NCBI GenBank assembly: GCA_016288055.1
Contig: JAEEXZ010000004.1
Location: 1 to 64,000, forward strand
DNA: 64,000 nucleotides
Origin: Bacteroidales bacterium
Lineage (GTDB): Bacteria; Bacteroidota; Bacteroidia; Bacteroidales; UBA932
Direction: 5' to 3'
In this document: positions 18,147-26,244 of the stretch, one piece after another
Numbering within the stretch: the first letter of the stretch is position 1
Layout: each line of letters begins with the position of its first letter
The notes under the pieces: generated by a model
What the model was told of the DNA's origin: nothing
The model's database searches: none
The model's input: the letters and a program-made list of their open reading frames with translations, nothing else
Program-made: the position numbers and the translations under genes

Positions 18147-18218
18147 AGGTAATCAGAGTACAACGCCTTCCCCGTACACAAAACATGTACCAGCCAGACA
18201 CAAACGCAAAATAATCGT

Positions 18219-18226
18219 TATATTTG
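18219..18226 (+). promoter_or_regulatory. -7 box TATATTTG of the lactonase-fold gene
   Basis: A full TAnnTTTG match, preceded by tcgt and followed by gc. It lies 4 nt before the ATG at 18231, the tightest such spacing in the window, implying a leaderless message. Confidence 0.55.
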
Positions 18227-18230
18227 CGGT

Positions 18231-19274
18231 ATGAGAAAGATCGTTATGGCAATCGGCGCATTGATGGCGGCAGCTTGCGGACAGCCGTCACAGACCCTGT
18301 TTATCGGAACCTACACGGACGGCTTCTACGCCTATGATTACAAGAACGGAGAACAGATAGCCAAGGCGGAGATGCCAAATCCCTCTTTCCTGGCCATAGA
18401 CGGAACGCACATCTATGCCGTGAGCGAGATGCCGGACGAGACCGCCTCCGTCTATGCCTGGCACTGGTGCGGAAACGGTTTTGAACTTATCAACAAAGAA
18501 TTCACCGGACTGCCGCAAAACGGCGAAGACCCCTGCCACGTGGCGACGGACGGAATGCATCTGGCCGTTTCCAATTACAGCGGCGGTACGCTGGCCCTCT
18601 ACACCCTTGACTCCCTGGGGAAAATCAATCCCCTGGACTCGCTCATCGTGAGCCGTACGGGCGGCCCGGACCAGAGCCGTCAGGACAAGCCGCACGTACA
18701 CTGCGCCGCCTTCACCCCCGACGGCAGGCACATCCTTTTCAGTGAGTTCAGCGCCGATGCCATCGGAGAGATCACCCTCACCCCCACCGGCGTAACGGAC
18801 CTGAGGACCGCCGCCGAGCTTCCGGCCGACTTCGGCCCCCGCCACCTCCTTTTTGACAAAAGCGGAAGCCACTTTTACGTCATCGGGGAGCTTTCCGGAG
18901 ACATCGCCGTCTTCGACTACGCTGCCGGGAAACTCAGCCTGAAGCAGATCGTCAAGGCAGACCAGGCCGATGCCCGCGGCGCCGCCGACATCCACCTCTC
19001 CCCCGACGGAAAATACCTCTACGCCAGCCTCCGCCTCCGCAATGACGGCATCGCCGTCTTCGGGGTGGCCGATGACGGAACCCTCTCCTACAAAGGCTAT
19101 CAGCTCACCGGTCCCCACCCGCGCAATTTCGCCGTAACGGACACCGAAGTGCTCGTAGCCTGCCGCGACAACGACTCCGTGGAAATCTACAGCCGGGACC
19201 GCAAAACCGGCCTTCTCCAGGACAGCGGGCGCCGCATAAATGTCCCCAAGCCGGTGTTCGTCGCCCTCCGCTAA
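18231..19274 (+). CDS. Lactonase-family (7-bladed propeller) lipoprotein
   Basis: A 347-residue lipoprotein (lipobox MAAAC, Cys16) of the Pgl-type 6-phosphogluconolactonase fold: it opens LFIGTYTDG and carries repeated blades with SPDGKYLYAS near 265-275 and PHVHCAAFTPDGRHI near 160. Cytosolic Pgl hydrolyses 6-phosphogluconolactone, but lipidation puts this protein outside the cytoplasm, so that substrate is doubtful and another lactone or a binding role is possible. It stands alone between two divergent or separate promoters. Confidence 0.8.
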   Translation: MRKIVMAIGALMAAACGQPSQTLFIGTYTDGFYAYDYKNGEQIAKAEMPNPSFLAIDGTHIYAVSEMPDETASVYAWHWCGNGFELINKEFTGLPQNGEDPCHVATDGMHLAVSNYSGGTLALYTLDSLGKINPLDSLIVSRTGGPDQSRQDKPHVHCAAFTPDGRHILFSEFSADAIGEITLTPTGVTDLRTAAELPADFGPRHLLFDKSGSHFYVIGELSGDIAVFDYAAGKLSLKQIVKADQADARGAADIHLSPDGKYLYASLRLRNDGIAVFGVADDGTLSYKGYQLTGPHPRNFAVTDTEVLVACRDNDSVEIYSRDRKTGLLQDSGRRINVPKPVFVALR

Positions 19275-19281
19275 AAAAAGT

Positions 19282-19312
19282 TTTGCATAGCGCGTAAAAT
19301 TCCGTAAATTTG
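19282..19312 (+). promoter_or_regulatory. gdhA promoter, TTTG-N19-TAAATTTG
   Basis: The -33 element TTTG at 19282-19285 and the -7 box TAAATTTG at 19305-19312 are 19 bp apart, the clearest complete Bacteroidetes promoter in the window. The start codon lies 31 nt after the -7 box, so this mRNA has a short leader. Confidence 0.75.
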
Positions 19313-19343
19313 CGGGTAGTAGTGTATAAACCCCTTAACAATT

Positions 19344-20699
19344 ATGGATGCTTTTACCCGCAATTACATTGAGGGTTTCATGGGACAGGTCATATCCCGA
19401 AACCCTGGAGAATCTGAGTTCCACCAGGCCGTCCGCGAGGTCGTGGAGAGCGTAGCCCCCTACATCACCGCAAACCCGCAGCTGATGGACCAGAAAATTC
19501 TGGAGCGCATCGTCGAGCCGGAGCGCATCATCATCTTCCGAGTCCCCTGGATGGACGACCGGGGAGAAGTTCACGTCAACCGCGGTTTCCGCGTACAGTG
19601 CAACAGCGCCATCGGCCCCTACAAAGGAGGCATCCGTTTCCACGCCAGCGTCAACCTCTCCATCATGAAGTTCCTGGCTTTCGAGCAAACCTTCAAGAAC
19701 GCCCTGACCACCCTCCCCATGGGCGGTGCCAAGGGCGGTTCTGATTTTAATCCCCGCGGCAAATCCGACACCGAAGTCATGCGCTTCTGCCAGAGCTTCA
19801 TGACGGAGCTGCAGCGCCACATCGGCGCAGACACCGACGTTCCCGCCGGCGACATCGGCGTGGGCGGCCGCGAAATCGGCTTCCTCTTCGGCCAGTACAA
19901 GCGCCTGAGAGACGAGTTCACCGGCACCCTCACCGGAAAAGGCCTCGCCTGGGGCGGCTCCCTGCTGCGTCCGGAGGCCACCGGCTACGGCCTGTGCTAC
20001 TTCGCCGAGCAGATGCTCGCCACCCGCGGCGAAAGCTTCAAAGGCAAGAAAGTGAACATCTCCGGCGCCGGCAACGTGGCCCAGTACGCTGCCCAGAAAG
20101 CCATGCGCCTGGGCGCCACCGTCCAGACCCTCTCCGACTCCGACGGTTTCATCTACGATCCCGAGGGCCTCAACGAGGAGAAGATGGCCTACGTGCTGGA
20201 ACTCAAGAACATCCGTCGCGGCCGCATCAAGGAATATGTCCAGAAATATCCGCAGGCCCAGTACTTCCCCGGCGAACGTCCCTGGAAGATCGCCTGCGAC
20301 ATTGCCCTCCCCTGCGCCACGCAGAACGAAATAGAAAAGGCCGATGCCGAGAACATCGTCAAGGGCGGCGCCATCTGCGTAGCGGAAGGTGCCAACATGC
20401 CCTCCACCCCGGAAGCCATCCACATCTTCCAGGGCGCCGGCCTGCTGTATTCCCCCGGTAAGGCCTCCAACGCCGGTGGCGTAGCCACCTCCGGACTGGA
20501 GATGAGCCAGAACTCCATGCGCCAGCACTGGACTGCCGAGGAAGTGGACCAGTACCTGCACCGCATCATGCAGGATATCCATTCCGCCTGCCTCAAATAC
20601 GGAAAGGAGGAAGACGGCACCGTCAATTACGTCAAGGGCGCCAACCTGGCCGGATTCATCAAGGTCGCAGGCGCCATGTCAGACCAAGGACTCGTATGA
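19344..20699 (+). CDS. gdhA: NADP-type glutamate dehydrogenase
   Basis: Forms glutamate from 2-oxoglutarate and ammonia. The 451-residue length fits the hexameric NADP-dependent class. The substrate-binding region reads YKGGIRFHASVNLSIMKFLAFEQTFKNAL, followed by the catalytic-lysine region LPMGGAKGGSDFNP. The nucleotide fold shows GAGNVAQYAAQKA near 245. It overlaps the next gene by ATGA, linking ammonia assimilation to a PEP/pyruvate-binding protein. Confidence 0.95.
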   Translation: MDAFTRNYIEGFMGQVISRNPGESEFHQAVREVVESVAPYITANPQLMDQKILERIVEPERIIIFRVPWMDDRGEVHVNRGFRVQCNSAIGPYKGGIRFHASVNLSIMKFLAFEQTFKNALTTLPMGGAKGGSDFNPRGKSDTEVMRFCQSFMTELQRHIGADTDVPAGDIGVGGREIGFLFGQYKRLRDEFTGTLTGKGLAWGGSLLRPEATGYGLCYFAEQMLATRGESFKGKKVNISGAGNVAQYAAQKAMRLGATVQTLSDSDGFIYDPEGLNEEKMAYVLELKNIRRGRIKEYVQKYPQAQYFPGERPWKIACDIALPCATQNEIEKADAENIVKGGAICVAEGANMPSTPEAIHIFQGAGLLYSPGKASNAGGVATSGLEMSQNSMRQHWTAEEVDQYLHRIMQDIHSACLKYGKEEDGTVNYVKGANLAGFIKVAGAMSDQGLV

Positions 20700-23605
20700 C
20701 CCCTACCACCCCGCTCATGGCCCGACGCATCCGCAGGATACTGCTGGTATGCAACAACTACGACAATTTCTCCCTCGAGGAAGACGGCCGCCTGGACATG
20801 CGTATCGCCCAGGAATACGCCGACCTCAACCTGAGCGGACCGCCCGTCTTCGAACGGGTGTCCTCTACGCTGGAAGCGCTGGAGAAGTCGGCGGCCGGTG
20901 AGCACTGGGACCTGGTCATCACCCTGTATAACGTGGGCGAAGTGGACGTGTTCGACTTCGCCGCCAGAATGAAGGAGGCGAACCCCGGCATGCCGGTGGT
21001 TCTCCTCACTTCTTTTTCCAAGGAGGTTTACCGGCAGCTGGAAAACCGGGACACCTCCGGCATGGACTATATCTTCAACTGGAACGGCAGCACGGACCTG
21101 ATCATCGCCATCATCAAACTGCTGGAAGACAGCATGAACGCCCCGGCCGACATCCTGGAATCCGGCGTGCAGTGCATCCTGCTGGTGGAGGATTCCGTGC
21201 GTTACTATTCCACCTATCTCCCGCTGCTGTACAAGATGGTACTGCAGCAGAACGTAGCTTCCGTCAGGGACGCCCTCAACGAGGAGCAGATGATCTTCCG
21301 AAAGAGAGCCCGTCCGAAAATCCTGATGGCCACCAACTACGAGGATGCCGTAGCCCTGTACAACCGCTACAAGGGCAATCTGCTGGGCGTCATCTCGGAT
21401 ATCGGCTTCGTTCTGCACCGCGGAGACAAGCCCGCCACGGAAAAACTGGACGCCGGCGTGGACCTGTGCCAGCTCATCCGTTCCGAGCTCCCCAAAATGC
21501 CCATCCTCATGCAGAGCTCCCAGGAAAGCATGCGCAGCGTAGCCCAGGGGCTGCGCGCCGGCTTCCTCAAGAAAAGCTCCAAGACCCTTACCCACGACCT
21601 CTCCGAATACATCGGCCGGGAATTCGGCTTCGGAGATTTTGTCGCCCTGGACGAAAAGGGGCACGTCATCGCCCGCGCGAATGACCTGCAGGGGGCCGAG
21701 GAAATCATCGCCCGCCTCAAGGCCGACGACATAGACCGCCTGCGCAGCAAGAACTACGTTTCCCGCTGGATGCTGGCCCGAGGCCTCTTCGACGAAGGCA
21801 GCGTCATCAAGAAGACCAACTTCGAGAATGCCGAGACCTTCCGCCAGCACGCCGTCCAGAGCATCCACAGCTACCGGGTGCGGCAGAGCCTGGGCGTCGT
21901 GGCCCGTTTCAATCCCGAGACCTACAACGACACCATCTGGTTCTCCCGTATCGGCGAAGGCTCCCTGGGCGGAAAAGCCCGCGGCCTGGCGTTCCTCAAC
22001 CACGTGCTGTACAAACACAACCTGTACGAGGAATGGGAAGGCGTAAAGCTCACCGTTCCCAGAACCCTGGTCATCGCCACCGAGTACTTCGACCGCTTCA
22101 TCCTGGAGAACGGCCTGCAGTATGTCATCAACGCGGATATCACCGACGCCGAGATCCTCTCCGAGTTCGTCTCCTCCACCCTGCCGACAGACCTCACCGA
22201 GGCCCTCAGGGCATTTATCCGGGTGGTGAAGAAACCGCTGGCCGTACGCTCTTCCTCCAAGCTGGAAGACTCTTACTACCAGCCGTTTGCCGGCGTCTAT
22301 TCCACCTACATGATTCCTTCGGTGGAGAACGAGGACCAGCAGCTGCGCCTTATCTCCAAAGCCATCAAGAGCGTATATGCGTCCGTGTACTTCGGCGCAT
22401 CCAGAAGCTACATCACCGCCACGGCCAACGTCATCTCCGAGGAAAAAATGGCCATCATCCTCCAGGAGATGTGCGGCTCCGAGGACCAGGGGTACTTCTT
22501 CCCCACCCTGTCGGGCGTGGCGCGCAGCGTGAATTTCTATCCCATCGGCTATGAGAAGGCCGAGGAAGGAATCGTCAAACTGGCCTACGGCCTGGGCAAG
22601 TCGGTGGTCGATGGCGAGCAGGTGCTCCGCTTCTCCCCCGCCTATCCCAAGCACGTGCTGCAGACATCCACTCCGGACCTGGCCCTCCGCGAAACCCAGC
22701 AGGTGATGTACGCCATGAACCTGGCGCCGGAGAAATTCAAGACCTCGGTGGACGACGCCGTGAACCTGGAACGCATCCCCATCATGGACTGCGGCAAGTT
22801 CGGCTCCTTCGGGAAAGTCTGTTCCACCTTCGACTACGAGAACCAGCGCATCACGGACTCTCCCTTCGCCAAAGGGCCCAAGTTCGTGTCTTTCGCCCAC
22901 ATCCTCCGTTATAACACCTACCCGCTCACTTCCATCGTGAACAAGCTGCTGGAAATCTGCTGTACGGAGATGCAGTGCAGCGTAGAGCTGGAGTTCGCCG
23001 CCGACCTTTCCACCGGCATCTTCAACGCCCTGCAGATCCGCCCCATATCGGCCGACAGCCTGGACACCCAGGTGGACTGGACGCAGATAGACTGCTCCGG
23101 CGCCATGGTTCGCTCCGGCAGCGCGCTCGGCACCGGCTGGCTTGGCGACCTCCGCGACGTCGTGTACCTCAAGGCCGATGCCTTCGACAAGATGAAAACC
23201 CTGGAAATGGCCGCCCAGCTCAAGCAGCTGAACGCCCGCATGCAGAAAGAACACCGGCAGTACGTGCTTATCGGCTATGGCCGATGGGGATCCAGCATCC
23301 CCACCCTGGGCGTACCGGTGGCCTGGAGCGACATCTCCGAGGCCCGCGTGCTGGTGGAGTCATCCCTGCCCGAGTTCCGCGTGGACCCCAGCCAGGGCAC
23401 GCATTTCTTCCAGAACCTGACTTCCTTCAACGCCGGATACGTGAACGTAGATCCCTACACCCGTCCCGGAGACGTCCTGGACCTGAGCGCCCTGGATGCA
23501 ATGGAAGCCCTCGAAGAAACGGAGTTCCTGCGCCATGTACGCATGGAGCAGCCCCTTTCCGTATGCGTTGACGGCCGAACCGGCCAGGCGCTCATCAAGA
23601 TTTGA
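20696..23605 (+). CDS. PEP/pyruvate-binding protein with receiver-like N-terminus
   Basis: A 969-residue protein. Residues about 10-160 and 155-310 look like two degenerate response-regulator receiver folds (CILLVEDSVRYY; LGVISDIGF as a phospho-acceptor-like strand). The C-terminal part resembles the nucleotide-binding domain of pyruvate phosphate dikinase (SLGGKARGLAFLNH; AVRSSSKLEDSYYQPFAGVYSTY). I see no phospho-histidine swivel domain or PEP-binding barrel, so it is unlikely to be a complete dikinase. Similar proteins are common in Bacteroidales with unknown role. It is coupled to gdhA by ATGA. Confidence 0.75.
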   Translation: MTPTTPLMARRIRRILLVCNNYDNFSLEEDGRLDMRIAQEYADLNLSGPPVFERVSSTLEALEKSAAGEHWDLVITLYNVGEVDVFDFAARMKEANPGMPVVLLTSFSKEVYRQLENRDTSGMDYIFNWNGSTDLIIAIIKLLEDSMNAPADILESGVQCILLVEDSVRYYSTYLPLLYKMVLQQNVASVRDALNEEQMIFRKRARPKILMATNYEDAVALYNRYKGNLLGVISDIGFVLHRGDKPATEKLDAGVDLCQLIRSELPKMPILMQSSQESMRSVAQGLRAGFLKKSSKTLTHDLSEYIGREFGFGDFVALDEKGHVIARANDLQGAEEIIARLKADDIDRLRSKNYVSRWMLARGLFDEGSVIKKTNFENAETFRQHAVQSIHSYRVRQSLGVVARFNPETYNDTIWFSRIGEGSLGGKARGLAFLNHVLYKHNLYEEWEGVKLTVPRTLVIATEYFDRFILENGLQYVINADITDAEILSEFVSSTLPTDLTEALRAFIRVVKKPLAVRSSSKLEDSYYQPFAGVYSTYMIPSVENEDQQLRLISKAIKSVYASVYFGASRSYITATANVISEEKMAIILQEMCGSEDQGYFFPTLSGVARSVNFYPIGYEKAEEGIVKLAYGLGKSVVDGEQVLRFSPAYPKHVLQTSTPDLALRETQQVMYAMNLAPEKFKTSVDDAVNLERIPIMDCGKFGSFGKVCSTFDYENQRITDSPFAKGPKFVSFAHILRYNTYPLTSIVNKLLEICCTEMQCSVELEFAADLSTGIFNALQIRPISADSLDTQVDWTQIDCSGAMVRSGSALGTGWLGDLRDVVYLKADAFDKMKTLEMAAQLKQLNARMQKEHRQYVLIGYGRWGSSIPTLGVPVAWSDISEARVLVESSLPEFRVDPSQGTHFFQNLTSFNAGYVNVDPYTRPGDVLDLSALDAMEALEETEFLRHVRMEQPLSVCVDGRTGQALIKI

Positions 23606-25136
23606 CAGCGCGGGCGACGTTGATTCCGTCCATCGCCGAAGAGACGATTCCCCCGGCATATCCGGCACCTTCCCCGCAGGGATAGAGGCCGGGCACATCC
23701 ACATGTTCGAATGTTTCCGGATTACGGGGCAGGCGGATGGGTGAAGACGTGCGGGACTCCACGCCCAGCAGAAGGGCGTCGTTGGTGTAGTACCCATGCA
23801 TGCTGCGGTCCACCTGCGGAAGGGCACGGCGCAGACGCATGGAGACATGCTCCGGCAGCAGCTCGTGCAGCGGGGCCGAAAGGGCGCCCGGATGATAGGA
23901 AGTCTTGGGAAGGTCCTTGGAAACGATGCCGCGGCAGAAGTCCTTCATACGCTGGGCCGGCGCGGTGAACGGATGTCTGGCGCCATGCTCCTGGGCCCAC
24001 TTGTACATGGCCCGTTCCACATCCCGCTGGAAGTCCATCAGCGCAAAGGGACCCTGATACTCCGAAGGCTGGTCTCCCGGTTCGATCTGGACCACCACGC
24101 CGGAATTGGCCCACTTGGAATTACGGGCCGCATTGGACATGCCGTTGAGAACCACGGTGCCCTCCTCGGTGGAAGAGGGAACCAGGATGCCGCCCGGGCA
24201 CATGCAGAAGGAAAACACGCCGCGCTCCTCCACCTGCTGGACAAAAGAGTACTCCGCCGTAGGCATGAACGGCTGGTATTTTCCATGGTAACGGATCTGG
24301 TTGATAAGCCACTGGGGATGCTCCACCCGGACACCCAGGGCAAAGCCCTTGGCTTCCAGCGCCCAGCCCCTGGCTGCAAACAGTTCGTACAGGTCACGGG
24401 CGGAGTGCCCGCAGGCAAGAATGACCTTGGAGGCCCTGTAAACCGTTTCCGAGCAGTGTACCTCGAACCCGCCGGCAACGGGGACGATGTCCGTTACACG
24501 GCTGTCAAAGTTGTATTCCCCGCCGTGCTCTTCGATGCAGCGGCGGATATTCTTCACCACCTCCGGAAGGCGGTCCGTGCCGATATGGGGATGTGCGTCA
24601 ATGAGGATGTCCTCGCTGGCGCCGAAGGCCACCAGCTGATGCAGCACCTCGCGGATGTCTCCTCGCTTGGAGGAACGCGTATAGAGCTTGCCGTCACTGA
24701 ATGCCCCGGCTCCGCCCTCTCCGTAGCAGTAGTTGGAATCCGGATCCAGGATCCCGTCGAGGGAAAGCCTGGCCATGTCCACCTTACGGCGTTCCACGTC
24801 CTTTCCGCGTTCCAGCACCACGGGTTTGAGACCGCACTGGAGCAGCGTAAGGGCGGCGAACATGCCGGCGGGACCGGCGCCGATGACAATAACCGGTGCG
24901 GCCTGGCGGACATCCTGGTAAGGAGGGATGGTGAATTGTTCCAGCTTTTCCGAGCTGCGGCAGGCCTGTACGCGATAACGGTACAGGATTTCCTGGCGGG
25001 CATCGATGCTGCGGCGAACCACGCGTACCTCGCCCACCATTTCCGGGCGGACGCCCAGCGCCTTGGCGGCAGCTTCCCGTAACTGACTTTCAGTTAGCTC
25101 TTTACCTATTTTCTGTGCAATCTCGAATTCCTTCAT
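23595..25136 (-). CDS. FAD-dependent oxidoreductase
   Basis: A 513-residue flavoprotein. An N-terminal 90-residue domain (KALGVRPEMVGEVRVVRRSIDAR) precedes the dinucleotide fold VIVIGAGPAGMFAALTL and the second motif VILACGHSARDLYE. The C-terminus has GVESRTSSPIRLPR and GLYPCGEGAGYAGGIVSSAMDG, typical of the widespread NAD(P)/FAD-dependent uncharacterised dehydrogenase family. The reaction is unknown. It converges on the PEP/pyruvate-binding gene with an 11-bp overlap. Confidence 0.85.
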   Translation of the reverse strand: MKEFEIAQKIGKELTESQLREAAAKALGVRPEMVGEVRVVRRSIDARQEILYRYRVQACRSSEKLEQFTIPPYQDVRQAAPVIVIGAGPAGMFAALTLLQCGLKPVVLERGKDVERRKVDMARLSLDGILDPDSNYCYGEGGAGAFSDGKLYTRSSKRGDIREVLHQLVAFGASEDILIDAHPHIGTDRLPEVVKNIRRCIEEHGGEYNFDSRVTDIVPVAGGFEVHCSETVYRASKVILACGHSARDLYELFAARGWALEAKGFALGVRVEHPQWLINQIRYHGKYQPFMPTAEYSFVQQVEERGVFSFCMCPGGILVPSSTEEGTVVLNGMSNAARNSKWANSGVVVQIEPGDQPSEYQGPFALMDFQRDVERAMYKWAQEHGARHPFTAPAQRMKDFCRGIVSKDLPKTSYHPGALSAPLHELLPEHVSMRLRRALPQVDRSMHGYYTNDALLLGVESRTSSPIRLPRNPETFEHVDVPGLYPCGEGAGYAGGIVSSAMDGINVARAVKS

Positions 25137-25143
25137 ATCGGGG

Positions 25144-25151
25144 CAAAAGTA
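25144..25151 (-). promoter_or_regulatory. -7 box TACTTTTG of the FAD oxidoreductase gene
   Basis: A minus-strand match to TAnnTTTG that ends 7 nt before the ATG at 25136, again compatible with a leaderless transcript. Confidence 0.5.
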
Positions 25152-25182
25152 GCAATAATCGGGATAATATCCTAAAAATTGT

Positions 25183-25190
25183 TAACTTTG
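25183..25190 (+). promoter_or_regulatory. -7 box TAACTTTG of the tsaD-led operon
   Basis: A TAnnTTTG match 25 nt before the tsaD ATG. The -33 region is weak. It would drive the long tsaD-tamB-mtaB run. Confidence 0.55.
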
Positions 25191-25215
25191 TAAAATATAC
25201 ATTTTACAAGCATAC

Positions 25216-26238
25216 ATGGCAGATATCATACTCGGAATCGAATCCTCCTGCGACGACACATCGGCGGCCGTAATCTGCGACGGCGTCCTGCTGTCCAACG
25301 TGATCGCATCGCAACAAGTGCATAAAGACTTTGGCGGCGTGGTGCCGGAACTGGCATCCCGTGCGCATGAACAGAACATCGTACCGGTGGTCTCGGAAGC
25401 CCTGAAACGGGCCGGCGTCAAGCCCGAAGACCTCACGGCCATCGCATTCACCCGCGGTCCCGGCCTGCTGGGCTCGCTCCTGGTGGGCACCTCCTTCGCC
25501 AAGGCCCTGTCCCTTTCCCTGGACATTCCCATGGTCATGGTGAATCACCTGCAGGGACATATCCTCGCCAACTTCATCCGGCAGAAAGACGTCCCCGTAA
25601 GGGAGCCGGCCTTCCCGTACCTGTGCCTGCTGGTTTCCGGCGGCAATTCCCAGATCGTGAAAGTGAACAGTCCCCTGGATTATGAAATCCTGGGCCAGAC
25701 CATAGACGACGCCGTTGGAGAGGCCTTCGACAAATGCTCCAAGATGCTGGGCCTGGGTTATCCCGGAGGTCCCGTCATCGACCGCCTGGCCAAGCTCGGG
25801 AACCCGGACCGTTTCCAGTTCGCCAAGCCCAACATCCCGGGCCTGGACTACAGCTTCAGCGGCGTCAAGACTTCCCTGCTGTACTTCGTCAGGGACGAAA
25901 TGGCCAAAGACCCCGACTTCCTGGAAAAGAACAAGGAGGACATCTGCGCCAGCTTCCAGAAAACCCTCATCGACGTACTCATGGGCAAGCTCATCCGGGC
26001 CGCCAAGGAAACCCGTATCCGGGAAATCACCATCGGCGGCGGCGTGAGCGCCAACAGCGGCCTGCGCAACCGCATCCTCGAAGAGGGCGAAAAACGTCAC
26101 TGGAACACATATCTTCCGGAATTCAAATTCACCACGGACAACGCCGCCATGATTGCCGTCGCCGGCTGGTTCCAGTACAAGGCCGGCGTACGCACGCCGC
26201 TGGACATCGCTCCCGTCTCCCGCATGGCAGATTTTTAA
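25216..26238 (+). CDS. tsaD: tRNA N6-adenosine threonylcarbamoyltransferase TsaD
   Basis: Transfers threonylcarbamoyl to A37 of ANN-reading tRNAs. The 340-residue protein has the ASKHA-type start ILGIESSCDDTSAA and metal ligands His111 and His115 (VNHLQGHI), with the later metal Asp in FTTDNAAMIA. The same operon carries mtaB, which methylthiolates this very t6A37 base, so two successive steps of one modification pathway are co-transcribed. tamB starts 6 bp downstream. Confidence 0.95.
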   Translation: MADIILGIESSCDDTSAAVICDGVLLSNVIASQQVHKDFGGVVPELASRAHEQNIVPVVSEALKRAGVKPEDLTAIAFTRGPGLLGSLLVGTSFAKALSLSLDIPMVMVNHLQGHILANFIRQKDVPVREPAFPYLCLLVSGGNSQIVKVNSPLDYEILGQTIDDAVGEAFDKCSKMLGLGYPGGPVIDRLAKLGNPDRFQFAKPNIPGLDYSFSGVKTSLLYFVRDEMAKDPDFLEKNKEDICASFQKTLIDVLMGKLIRAAKETRIREITIGGGVSANSGLRNRILEEGEKRHWNTYLPEFKFTTDNAAMIAVAGWFQYKAGVRTPLDIAPVSRMADF

Positions 26239-26244
26239 TTCCGC

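Noticed and set aside
20627-23254. Leftward open frame of 875 codons
   Set aside because: Antisense shadow of the PEP/pyruvate-binding gene, produced by high GC at third positions.
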